Below the pieces are notes generated by a model. The model saw nothing but the letters and a program-made list of their open reading frames with translations, had not been told where the DNA came from and ran no database searches. Below, in pieces: positions 17,597 through 25,623 of a stretch of 64,000 nt of DNA. Origin of the DNA: Ferrovibrio sp. (GTDB lineage Bacteria > Pseudomonadota > Alphaproteobacteria > Ferrovibrionales > Ferrovibrionaceae); assembly GCF_017994015.1 (NCBI RefSeq), contig NZ_JAGOLP010000006.1:46580-110579 (forward strand), given 5' to 3'. Each line of letters begins with the position of its first letter. The stretch's first letter is position 1. A program made the translations under genes and the position numbers.

Positions 17597-18703
17597 TCAG
17601 ATGCCGGCGCGGGCCTGTGTCGGTTGCGGGCCGGCAGACTGGTTGGCCGGATGCAAAGCCGGGGCGAAAACGCGGCCCTGGCGGATGCGCACATGCACTG
17701 CATCGCCCTGGCGCAGGTTGCTGCGCCGTGCCACTTCGCGCGTCAATTCAACTTCAATCGCCTTGTCGCTGTCAGGCAGGGTCACGTCATAGCGCAGCAC
17801 CGGGCCGCTGGAGGTGATGCTGCGGATCCGCGCCAGAGCCTGCGGCGCGGCTTCCAGGTCGATCTCCTGCGGCCGCACAAACAGTTCCACGGCACCATCG
17901 CCCACCGCTATCCGCGCCAGCGTCTCGGTTTCGGCGCCGGCAACCCGGATATGGCCGTTCGCCACTTCGGCGGCAATCTCGTTCACGCCGCCCAGGAAAC
18001 GGGCCACAAACGGGCTGGCCGGATGCTCGTAAATCTCGTCCGGCGTGCCGACCTGCTCGATGCGGCCTTCACCCATCAGCACGATACGGTCAGCCAGTTC
18101 AAAGGCCTCTTCCTGATCGTGGGTGACAAAGATCGTGGTCATGCCAAGCTGCTCGTGCAATTCGCGCAGCCAGCGGCGCAAATCCTTGCGCACCTTGGCA
18201 TCCAGCGCGCCAAAGGGTTCATCAAGCAGCAGCAGCTTGGGATGGATTGCCAGGGCACGGGCCAGGGCAACGCGCTGGCGCTGGCCGCCGGAAAGCTGTG
18301 CCGGGAAGCGGTCGCCCAATGCCTTGATCTGCACCAGGTTGAGCAATTCCTCAACCCGGGCCGTGATCTCGGCCTGAGCCGGCCTGGTGGCACGCGGCCG
18401 CACATTCAGGCCGAAAGCGATGTTGTCACGCACCCGCATATGCTGGAACAGGGCGTAATGCTGGAACACGAAGCCGACATGGCGCGCCTGGGTTTCCAGC
18501 GCCAGCCAGTCCTGGCCATCCAGCGTCACACTACCGGCATCGGGCCAGTCCAGGCCGGCCAGAATGCGCAAAAGTGTGGTCTTGCCCGAGCCTGAAGCGC
18601 CCAGCAAGGCGATCAATTCGCCATCGGCGACCTCAAGATTGATGCCGCGCAGCACCTGGGTGGCGCCGAAGCTCTTGGTGATGCCTTGAATGCTGATGGC
18701 CAT
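17597..18703 (-). CDS. cysA: Sulfate/thiosulfate import ATP-binding protein CysA
   Basis: This 368 aa ATPase energises sulfate uptake. Motifs seen are Walker A LLGASGSGKTTLL (about residues 33-45), the Q-loop FVFQHYALFQHM, the signature LSGGQRQRVALARAL, Walker B LLLLDEPFGALD and the H-loop FVTHDQEEA. The C-terminal third is the TOBE-like regulatory part (ELFVRPQEIDLE onward), as in CysA. It is the first gene of its operon, whereas in most sulfate operons the ATPase is last. It is divergent from the hlyB-like gene across a 222-bp AT-rich gap that probably holds promoters for both. Confidence 0.93.
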   Translation of the reverse strand: MAISIQGITKSFGATQVLRGINLEVADGELIALLGASGSGKTTLLRILAGLDWPDAGSVTLDGQDWLALETQARHVGFVFQHYALFQHMRVRDNIAFGLNVRPRATRPAQAEITARVEELLNLVQIKALGDRFPAQLSGGQRQRVALARALAIHPKLLLLDEPFGALDAKVRKDLRRWLRELHEQLGMTTIFVTHDQEEAFELADRIVLMGEGRIEQVGTPDEIYEHPASPFVARFLGGVNEIAAEVANGHIRVAGAETETLARIAVGDGAVELFVRPQEIDLEAAPQALARIRSITSSGPVLRYDVTLPDSDKAIEVELTREVARRSNLRQGDAVHVRIRQGRVFAPALHPANQSAGPQPTQARAGI

Positions 18704-18925
18704 GGCGGCCTCTCGTTACCTGGAAGCGGGAAGGGAAGGTGAGCGTTATTCCACATCACAGCTATGGCAACAATTGAATTTTACAATTCAATTAACAAAA
18801 AAATATTTATATATCATTTTTTATATGTGAATTTATCTATGTCCACCTTCGCCTAACTACTTGAAATTATAATAACTGCTGCAACTACATGCCTCGATAT
18901 ATATACTTACCGCATTGTCCACGCA
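18704..18925. promoter_or_regulatory. AT-rich divergent intergenic region with a 9-bp inverted repeat
   Basis: This gap separates cysA (minus) from the hlyB-like gene (plus). From about 18763 to 18910 it is very AT-rich, in sharp contrast to its GC-rich surroundings. It holds a perfect inverted repeat AATTGAATT-TTAC-AATTCAATT at 18772-18793, plausible as an operator. A 30-codon ORF at 18764-18856 (starts MATIEFYNS, ends SMSTFA) covers the AT-rich part but has no ribosome site at a useful distance, so I do not call it a gene. No confident -35/-10 pair is assigned because low complexity allows many. Confidence 0.55.
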
Positions 18926-21103
18926 TTGAACCGGACGAAGGTCTTGAGCGAAAAACTGGATGCCCTGCCTGGGGTGGATAGCGGCTTGTTTGCTCTTGCA
19001 GCGATCCTCCGCCTGCTGGAGCAGCCGGCCGATCTGGGGCAGCTCCAGCATCGCTTTGGCCGCCCTGATGCCGCGCTCAGCGCTGCCGAGCTAGTGCGCA
19101 GTGGTCGCCAACTCGGCCTCAAGATGCGGCTGCTTCAGAGCGATGCCGGCCGTCTGGGTGAAACTGCGCTGCCTGCTATAGCTGAAATGAAGGATGGCCG
19201 TTTTGTGTTGCTGGCCGGCTATCGCGCCGAGCCGGAGCGCCGTGCCGTCTTGCTGCTGGATCAGGCCAGCGGCCGGCCGCGTTCAGTGCCTTGGGCGGAG
19301 TTTGAAGTGCAATGGAGCGGACGGCTGATCCTGGTGACCAGCCGTGCTGCCTTGGCCGGTGTGGCGCGGCGTTTCGACATCACCTGGTTCATTCCCGCCA
19401 TTGTGCGCTATCGCCGGCTGTTCGGCGAAGTGCTGTTCGGCTCGTTTCTGCTGCAAACCCTGGCGCTGGTCTCGCCGTTGGTATTCCAGATCGTGATCGA
19501 CAAGGTGATGGTGCATCGCTCGCTCACCACGCTGGACGTGCTGATCTTCGCCTTGGTGGCGATTTCGGCATTCGAGGCGGTGTTCGGCGGCCTGCGCAGC
19601 TATCTGTTCTCGCACACCACCAACCGCGTTGACATGGAACTGGGCGCCCGCCTGTTTGGGCATCTGGTGGCGCTGCCGCTGTCGTATTTCGAGGCGCGTC
19701 GGGTCGGCGATAGTGTGGCGCGTGTGCGCGAGTTGGAGAATATCCGCAATTTCCTCACCAGTTCGGCGCTCACCGTTGCTGTGGATGCGGTTTTCACCGT
19801 GGTGTTCATTGCGGTTATGTTCCTCTACAGCCCGCTGCTCACCGGCATCGTGCTGATCGCGGTGCCGTTTTATGTCGGGCTATCGCTGCTGGTGACGCCG
19901 GTGCTACGCCAGCGGCTGGATGAGAAATTTGCCCGTGGTGCCGAAAACCAGGCCTTCCTGGTGGAGCGCGTCGGCGGGATCGAGACGGTCAAGGCGATGG
20001 CGGTGGAGCCGCAGATGCAGCGGCGCTGGGAGGAATTGCTGGCCGCCTATGTCGGTGCCGCTTTCCGTGTCACCCATCTCGGCAATATCGCCGGCCAGGC
20101 AGCGCAGCTTATCAACAAGCTGGTGATTGCCGCCACATTGTGGTTTGGCGCCAAGTTGGTGATTGAGGGTGGCCTCAGCGTGGGCGAACTGGTGGCGTTC
20201 AATATGCTGTCCAGCCGCGTCTCCGGGCCGATCCTGCGGCTGGGCCAACTCTGGCAGGATTTCCAGCAGGCGCGGCTTTCGATTGACCGTCTGGGCGACA
20301 TCCTCAATACCGCGCCGGAAAACGGCCTCAGGCCGGGTAAGGCATCGCTGCCGCCACTAAAGGGCGAGCTGGTTTTTGACCATGTCGGCTTTCGCTACAG
20401 GCCGGAATTGCCCGAAGTGCTGCGTCAGGTTTCGCTGCGGGTGCCAGCCGGCCAGGTTCTCGGCATCGTTGGCCCCTCCGGTTCGGGCAAGAGCACGCTG
20501 GCCAAGCTGGTGCAGCGACTCTATGTGCCTGAATCCGGCAAGATACAGATCGATGGCCTCGACCTTGCCGGCATTGATGCCATGGCACTGCGGCGCCAGA
20601 TCGGCGTAGTCCTGCAAGAGAATGTGCTGTTCAGTGGCAGTGTGCGCGACAATATCGCACTGGCGGCACCGGGGATGGAATTGCAGCGTGTGATGCGCGC
20701 CGCCAAACTGGCCGGCGCACATGATTTCATCATGGCTTTGCCGCAGGGGTATGACACCATGATCGGTGAACGTGGCGCCACGCTGTCGGGCGGCCAGCGC
20801 CAACGCATCGCCATCGCCCGCGCGCTGGTGAACGATCCGCGTATCCTGATTTTCGACGAGGCAACCAGCGCGCTGGATGTGGAATCGGAAACTGCGATCC
20901 AGAACAACATGCGGCAGATTTGCCAGGGCCGCACTGTCATCATTATTGCGCACCGGCTTTCTGCGGTGCGCGGCGCCGACCGCGTGATAACCATCGAGCA
21001 GGGTGCTGTGGTGGAGGATGGCAAGCCGGAAGACCTGCTGCGCGCCGGCGGTCGTTTCGCCGCCATGTATCGCCAGCAGGCGGGAGGCAAGCATGCGGTT
21101 TGA
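18926..21103 (+). CDS. Type I secretion ABC exporter, HlyB/RtxB-like
   Basis: This 725 aa exporter moves a protein or peptide across the inner membrane with an HlyD-type adaptor and an outer-membrane channel. Domain order: a C39-like domain (about residues 1-135) with no catalytic cysteine where a C39 peptidase has one (DSGLFALAAILRLL); a transmembrane domain (about 150-430) with FDITWFIPAIVRYRRLFGEVL; and an ATPase (about 470-715) with Walker A GPSGSGKSTL, signature LSGGQRQRIAIARAL, and Walker B ILIFDEATSALD. Similarity to HlyB of E. coli is clear over its length. The start is uncertain: TTG at 18926 or TTG at 18944, neither with a good ribosome site. No RTX-repeat substrate and no TolC gene lie in the window. 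Confidence 0.88.
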   Translation: MNRTKVLSEKLDALPGVDSGLFALAAILRLLEQPADLGQLQHRFGRPDAALSAAELVRSGRQLGLKMRLLQSDAGRLGETALPAIAEMKDGRFVLLAGYRAEPERRAVLLLDQASGRPRSVPWAEFEVQWSGRLILVTSRAALAGVARRFDITWFIPAIVRYRRLFGEVLFGSFLLQTLALVSPLVFQIVIDKVMVHRSLTTLDVLIFALVAISAFEAVFGGLRSYLFSHTTNRVDMELGARLFGHLVALPLSYFEARRVGDSVARVRELENIRNFLTSSALTVAVDAVFTVVFIAVMFLYSPLLTGIVLIAVPFYVGLSLLVTPVLRQRLDEKFARGAENQAFLVERVGGIETVKAMAVEPQMQRRWEELLAAYVGAAFRVTHLGNIAGQAAQLINKLVIAATLWFGAKLVIEGGLSVGELVAFNMLSSRVSGPILRLGQLWQDFQQARLSIDRLGDILNTAPENGLRPGKASLPPLKGELVFDHVGFRYRPELPEVLRQVSLRVPAGQVLGIVGPSGSGKSTLAKLVQRLYVPESGKIQIDGLDLAGIDAMALRRQIGVVLQENVLFSGSVRDNIALAAPGMELQRVMRAAKLAGAHDFIMALPQGYDTMIGERGATLSGGQRQRIAIARALVNDPRILIFDEATSALDVESETAIQNNMRQICQGRTVIIIAHRLSAVRGADRVITIEQGAVVEDGKPEDLLRAGGRFAAMYRQQAGGKHAV

Positions 21104-22493
21104 TGGGCTGCGCCGCAGCTTCGCAGTGGCCAATGCTGCACTGGCACTGGAAAAGTCTGTACCAAAGCCGCGTCAGCGCCGCCGTGCCGAAACCGAATTC
21201 CTGCCTGCAGCGCTGGAAGTGCTGGAAACCCCGCCTTCGCCTACGGTGCGACTGCTATTCTGGGGCATTGCCGCCTTGTGCGCTCTTGCGCTGGCCTGGT
21301 CGTTTGTCGGCAGGCTGGATGTGGTGGCACTGGCCGATGGCAAACTGGTGCCAGCCGGCAAGGTGAAGACCGTGCAGCCGCTGGAAGCCGGCATCGTGCG
21401 CGCTATCCATGTGCAGGATGGCCAGACAGTGAGGGCCGGCGATCTGCTGGTGGAACTGGATGCTACCGCCACTGGCGCCGATACACGCCGGCTGATGAAC
21501 GATCTGGTCGCCGCCGAGGCCGAGGCGGCACGGCTGCGCGCCGCGCAGGCGCCGCAAACCGCCCTGGCACAGTATCGCCCGCCGGCTTTGGTGCCAGCGG
21601 AACTGCGCGCCATGCACTTGGCTTTGCTGCAAAGCCAGCTCGATGAACTGCGCGCCCGGCTGGCCGGGCTGGACGAAGAGACGGCGCGGCGTCGCGCCGA
21701 GCGCCGCACGCTGGAAACCGGCATCGAACGGATCAATGCCGCCCTGCCGCTGCTGCGCCAGCGCCGCGATGCACGCCAGGAACTGGCCGAGAAGGGCTTT
21801 GGTTCCAAACTGGTGGCGCTGGAATTGCAACAGCAACTGGTGGAGCAGGAGCATGAATTGCTGGCTCTGCGTTCGCGCCGCGAGGAAAGTAATGCCGCCT
21901 TGGCCGGTATCGAAAAGCAGCGCCGCCAGGTCGAGTCGGAATATCTCAAGGGCGTGCTGACCCAACTGGCTGAGACCGAACGCAAGATCGCGGCGCTGAC
22001 CGAGGAATTGCTCAAGGCCGAACAGCGCCAGGAACAGCAGCGGCTGCTGGCGCCGGTTGATGGCGTGGTGCAGCAATTGATGGTGCATACCATTGGCGGC
22101 GTGGTGACGCCAGCGCAGCCGCTCATGGTGCTGGTGCCGGCCGACATGCCGCTGGAAGTGGAGGCGATGCTGCCCAACCGGGATATCGGTTTTGTGCAGC
22201 CGGGCCAGGCCGCCGAGGTGAAGCTGGAGGCTTTTCTGTTCACCAAATACGGCACGGTGCCGGCGCAGGTGGTGTCGGTATCGCGCGATGCGGTGCAGGA
22301 TGAGCGGCGCGGCCTGATTTATCCGGTGCGCCTGGCGCTGGAACGGTCCTGGGTCGAGGTTGAAGGGCGCCGCGTACCACTTGCCGCCGGCATGGCAATG
22401 GTAGCAGAAATCAAGACTGATCAGCGCCGGGTTATTGACTACCTGCTGTCGCCGATCATGCGCTATCGGCAGGAAAGCCTGCGTGAGCGGTAA
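21093..22493 (+). CDS. HlyD-family membrane fusion protein of type I secretion
   Basis: This 466 aa periplasmic adaptor bridges the exporter and an outer-membrane channel. It has a basic cytoplasmic N-terminus, one transmembrane helix (LLFWGIAALCALALAWSFV, about residues 53-71), a biotinyl-lipoyl half (VQPLEAGIVRAIHVQDGQTVRAGDLLVELDAT), a long alpha-helical hairpin rich in Ala, Leu, Glu, Arg and Gln (about 130-325), the second lipoyl half (LLAPVDGVVQQLMVHTIGGVV) and a beta-barrel end. The ATG at 21093 overlaps the exporter's 3' end by 11 bases. A further in-frame extension upstream lies wholly inside the exporter gene and is rejected. Confidence 0.9.
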   Translation: MRFDGLRRSFAVANAALALEKSVPKPRQRRRAETEFLPAALEVLETPPSPTVRLLFWGIAALCALALAWSFVGRLDVVALADGKLVPAGKVKTVQPLEAGIVRAIHVQDGQTVRAGDLLVELDATATGADTRRLMNDLVAAEAEAARLRAAQAPQTALAQYRPPALVPAELRAMHLALLQSQLDELRARLAGLDEETARRRAERRTLETGIERINAALPLLRQRRDARQELAEKGFGSKLVALELQQQLVEQEHELLALRSRREESNAALAGIEKQRRQVESEYLKGVLTQLAETERKIAALTEELLKAEQRQEQQRLLAPVDGVVQQLMVHTIGGVVTPAQPLMVLVPADMPLEVEAMLPNRDIGFVQPGQAAEVKLEAFLFTKYGTVPAQVVSVSRDAVQDERRGLIYPVRLALERSWVEVEGRRVPLAAGMAMVAEIKTDQRRVIDYLLSPIMRYRQESLRER

Positions 22494-22504
22494 GGTTTGT
22501 AGTC

Positions 22505-22942
22505 ATGCGTAATATTTTACTGAAACTTGAAACCGCTCTGGCGCTCGGCCTGGCCTGGCTGCTGGTATTTGCGCTGCCATTGCGCCACACCCATCGGCTG
22601 TTTGGCCAAGCCCTCGCACCGGCTGAGGCGGCCGGGGCAGTGGCGCCTGAGCCGCACCAGATGGGGCGCGCCATGGCGATGGCGCGCCGATTGCGCTTTG
22701 TGGCTGGGCGGCTGCCCTGGGACAGCACCTGTCTGGTGCGGGCGGTGGCCGGGGCGCTGTTGCTGGCGCGGCGCCGCATCCATGGCGCGCGCATCCGCTT
22801 CGGCGTGCGCAAGCAGGATGGTGCCCTGGCCGCTCATGCCTGGCTGATGCTAGGTGAAACCACACTGATCGGCGGCGAGGAGGCGGCCGGTTATGTGCCG
22901 ATAGCCGATCTTGGGCAGTTGGCGCGGCAGGATTTACACTGA
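22505..22942 (+). CDS. Lasso-peptide B2-like transglutaminase-fold protein
   Basis: This 145 aa protein matches the stand-alone lasso peptide biosynthesis B2 family (Transglut_core3, PF13471), the cysteine peptidase that removes the leader of lasso precursors. It has a predicted N-terminal membrane helix (about residues 9-26), Cys76 in LPWDSTCLVRAVAGALLLARRR and His111 in LAAHAWLMLGE, as in the Cys-His pair of the family. The third acidic residue is not obvious; Glu125 is the nearest candidate. It begins 11 bases after hlyD, so it seems to be part of the secretion operon. No leader-binding B1 (PqqD-like), no asparagine-synthetase-like cyclase and no precursor gene are visible. It may process the exported substrate instead. 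Confidence 0.72.
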   Translation: MRNILLKLETALALGLAWLLVFALPLRHTHRLFGQALAPAEAAGAVAPEPHQMGRAMAMARRLRFVAGRLPWDSTCLVRAVAGALLLARRRIHGARIRFGVRKQDGALAAHAWLMLGETTLIGGEEAAGYVPIADLGQLARQDLH

Positions 22943-24640
22943 GGCTTTGAGCCGGCCATCGGCCAGTTCGATATGCTGGTCGGCCAGCGGCAGCAGGGCA
23001 GGTCGATGGCTGACGATCAGCATGGTGCAGCGGCCATGCAGGGCGTGGAGGGTGTGTACCAGTTGCTGCTCGCTGGCGGCATCCAGCGCGCTGGAAGGCT
23101 CGTCCAGCACCAGCAGGGTGGCATTGCGCAGCAGGGCCCGGGCCAGGGTCAGGCGCTGGCGCTCGCCGCCGGAAAGATTGGCGCCATTCTCGCCCACCGG
23201 GCTGTCCAACCCGCCCGGCAGCCGCCGCACAAAATCGGCAATCCCGGCATCGCCCAGGGCGGCCCATAGCTTGGCGTCATCCGCATCCGGTGCTGCCAAT
23301 AGCAGGTTGGCGCGGATGCTCTCGTTGAACAGGAAAGTGTCCTGCGGCATGTAGGCGACATGGCGCCGCCAGGCGCGCCGGCTGGCGGCATCCAGTGCCT
23401 TGTCATCCAGCAGAACGGCACCGCTATCGGGCACTGCCAGTCCGGTCAGCATGTCGACCAGGGTGGATTTTCCAGCCCCGGATGCACCGCTGAGCAGGGT
23501 TGTGCTGCCCACCGGCAGGCTCACGCTCACGTCATGAAGGGCAGCGGCGCCGGCTTCGACATAGCGCAAGGAGACATCGGCGCAGCGTATCGTGCGGCGC
23601 GGAGGCGCAAAATCCGTCGCCGCCGCAGGCTCACGCGCGGCATCAGCTTCCTGCAGGGCGCGGCTGATCGTTTGCTGCGCCGGCACAGCCTGCAATACCA
23701 TCTGCAAGGCGCTGCGGATACCCAGCACCGATTGCCCCAGCCGCCCCAGCGCCAGTACCAGCACCAGCGCATCGGCCAGGCCAAGGCCAAAATGCTGCGT
23801 GGCAAGCCACAAGCCAACAGCCGCCGAAATCCCTAGAATAATCTGGATCATGGCGCTATGCGTGCTGCTTTGGCGCACATGCTGCATCTGCAAGCTGGTG
23901 ATGGCTTCGGCTTGCGCGGCAAAGCGGCTGGCAGCCTGGTTTTCCAGCGCCATGCTTTTGATCAGCCGGCGGCCGCGCAAAGCATCCGCCACCAGGGCAT
24001 TCAGCAGCCGGTGGGCAAAGATCTGTGCCGTGCCGGCGGCATGCAGCTGTCGTTCGGCCAGCAGCACGGCCAGCATGGCCAGGGCGGCCAGCAGGATGGT
24101 GATGCCGGCCAGCAATGGCGACAGGTTGAGCGCCACGGCCCCCACCATGACAATCTGCAAAGACAGGCCAATGATGCTCAGGGCGAATTCGGTGCCGATG
24201 CCAACGCGGCCGGTTTCCTGCATCAGCAACTGGTTGATATCGGGGCCATGCAGGCGGTTCAGCGGCTGCCAGGCCATCGCAATCAATGCTTCGTAGATGC
24301 GCTGGCGCAGGCGCTTGATGTAGTCCTGGCGGTGCTGCTGCACGACAAGGTTGCGCTGCCGCACTACCAGGGCAGCAAAGATCACAATGACGCCGTAGAT
24401 CAGCAACAGGCTGCCGAGATCGGGCGTCCAGCCCGCCGCCGCATTGCCGCCCTGGATATTCAGCCGGTTGACCAGCAGGCCAAGCAGCAGCAGGCCGCCA
24501 CCTTCCGCCAGCGCCGCCAGCAGGCCAAGGCCGAGCAGCAACGGCAGGCGTGGGCCACGCGGCAGGCTGGCGAGGATCAGCCTGCCGGCATTGTGCAATT
24601 GCTCGGTCAGGCTGGCATTGGATGAAGCGGAATCGGTCAT
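22934..24640 (-). CDS. ABC exporter, fused membrane and ATPase domains
   Basis: This 568 aa half-size exporter has an N-terminal transmembrane domain (about residues 20-320, five to six helices) and an ATPase (about 345-565). Motifs: Walker A LLSGASGAGKSTLVDML, Q-loop VAYMPQDTFLFNESI, signature NLSGGERQRLTLARAL, Walker B TLLVLDEPSSALD, and H-loop IVSHRP. Similar exporters accompany lasso peptide or bacteriocin genes, but substrates cannot be inferred. It converges on the B2-like gene with a 9-base overlap of the 3' ends. It starts 10 bases after a LysR gene on the same strand, so the two are probably co-transcribed. Confidence 0.85.
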   Translation of the reverse strand: MTDSASSNASLTEQLHNAGRLILASLPRGPRLPLLLGLGLLAALAEGGGLLLLGLLVNRLNIQGGNAAAGWTPDLGSLLLIYGVIVIFAALVVRQRNLVVQQHRQDYIKRLRQRIYEALIAMAWQPLNRLHGPDINQLLMQETGRVGIGTEFALSIIGLSLQIVMVGAVALNLSPLLAGITILLAALAMLAVLLAERQLHAAGTAQIFAHRLLNALVADALRGRRLIKSMALENQAASRFAAQAEAITSLQMQHVRQSSTHSAMIQIILGISAAVGLWLATQHFGLGLADALVLVLALGRLGQSVLGIRSALQMVLQAVPAQQTISRALQEADAAREPAAATDFAPPRRTIRCADVSLRYVEAGAAALHDVSVSLPVGSTTLLSGASGAGKSTLVDMLTGLAVPDSGAVLLDDKALDAASRRAWRRHVAYMPQDTFLFNESIRANLLLAAPDADDAKLWAALGDAGIADFVRRLPGGLDSPVGENGANLSGGERQRLTLARALLRNATLLVLDEPSSALDAASEQQLVHTLHALHGRCTMLIVSHRPALLPLADQHIELADGRLKASV

Positions 24641-24649
24641 GGTGATAAT

Positions 24650-25513
24650 CTATGGAGTATCCGTTGCTGCCGCCAGCGCAGCCCAGAAGGCTTCGGCAAG
24701 ATGGCTTTGCCGGGCGCGTGGCCGGTATAGCCGGATATCCAATGATAAAGCCGCATCGGGCAAGGCCCGCAACGCGCCGGTTTGCAAATCCTCATAGATC
24801 AGGCTGTGCGGCAGCCAGGCCAGGCCGCGCCCATCGCGCGCCATCATGCGCAGCACGGCCGCCGAATGCGAAGTGAAAACCGGCTTTGCTTGCTTCTGGC
24901 CCTGCGGCGCGGCAGCCAGAATACGGGCAAAAGCCGATTCCGCACCGTAACCCAGCAGTGGCGCATGCTGCGCATCCAAATTGGGCGCCATAACCGGCAG
25001 CAGCCGGTCATGATCAATTACTTTTGAGATGAAATGTGTTTCGACCAGTCGTGGCGGCGCGGCGGCATGGCAATGGCACAGCATGAATTGCGCATCGCCT
25101 TCCAGCATCGCCCGCTCGCAGGCGAGCATACTTTCCGACAGCAGATGGATCGGCCCCAGTTCAAGCCGGGTGCCGACAGCCTGAATCCAGGCCGGAAAGA
25201 AAGTCAGGGATAGCGAATGCGTGGCGGCGAAATGCAGGGCGGTGGCCCCGGCGCCGGCGGCCTGGCGCATTTCCTCACGGGCCTGGGCCAGTTGGCGCAA
25301 CATGGCTTCGGCGGTTGGTTGCAGCCGCTGGCCGGCCTCGGTCAGGGCGATGGGCTGGCCGCTGCGGTCAAACAATACTGCGCCAGCCCAGTCCTCCAGC
25401 AGCCGGATGCGGCGGCTGAAGGCCGGCTGGGTCATGTGGCGGCGTTCGGCGGCCCGCGAAAAATTGCGGCTTTCCGCCAAAGCCAGAAAGTCCTCAAGCC
25501 AGGAAAGCTCCAT
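24650..25513 (-). CDS. LysR family transcriptional regulator
   Basis: This 287 aa protein has the LysR winged helix at its N-terminus (WLEDFLALAESRNFSRAAERRHMTQPAFSRRIRLLEDWAG, residues 5-45) and a two-lobe effector-binding domain from about residue 90. It is divergent from the tartrate dehydratase gene across a 110-bp gap, the classic geometry for LysR control of an adjacent catabolic gene. It is also directly upstream of the ABC exporter gene on its own strand. Which of the two it controls cannot be told; a small palindrome ATAGCTAT at 25541-25548 in the divergent gap is a possible but weak operator half. Confidence 0.9.
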   Translation of the reverse strand: MELSWLEDFLALAESRNFSRAAERRHMTQPAFSRRIRLLEDWAGAVLFDRSGQPIALTEAGQRLQPTAEAMLRQLAQAREEMRQAAGAGATALHFAATHSLSLTFFPAWIQAVGTRLELGPIHLLSESMLACERAMLEGDAQFMLCHCHAAAPPRLVETHFISKVIDHDRLLPVMAPNLDAQHAPLLGYGAESAFARILAAAPQGQKQAKPVFTSHSAAVLRMMARDGRGLAWLPHSLIYEDLQTGALRALPDAALSLDIRLYRPRARQSHLAEAFWAALAAATDTP

Positions 25514-25623
25514 GCCGCCCTAATCCTAGAAAGAAGCCGCATAGCTATATCGGAAATCGGCATTGGTCAAAGCCGCACGGCCCGACCTATGGTGCCGGCG
25601 TCATTATTCAGCCGGAGCCTGTC

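Noticed and set aside
18764..18856. 30-codon ORF in the AT-rich gap, considered as a possible peptide precursor
   Set aside because: No ribosome site near the ATG, no leader-like or lasso-like pattern (no Gly, Asp or Glu at a ring position with a bulky plug), and AT-rich DNA yields such frames by chance.
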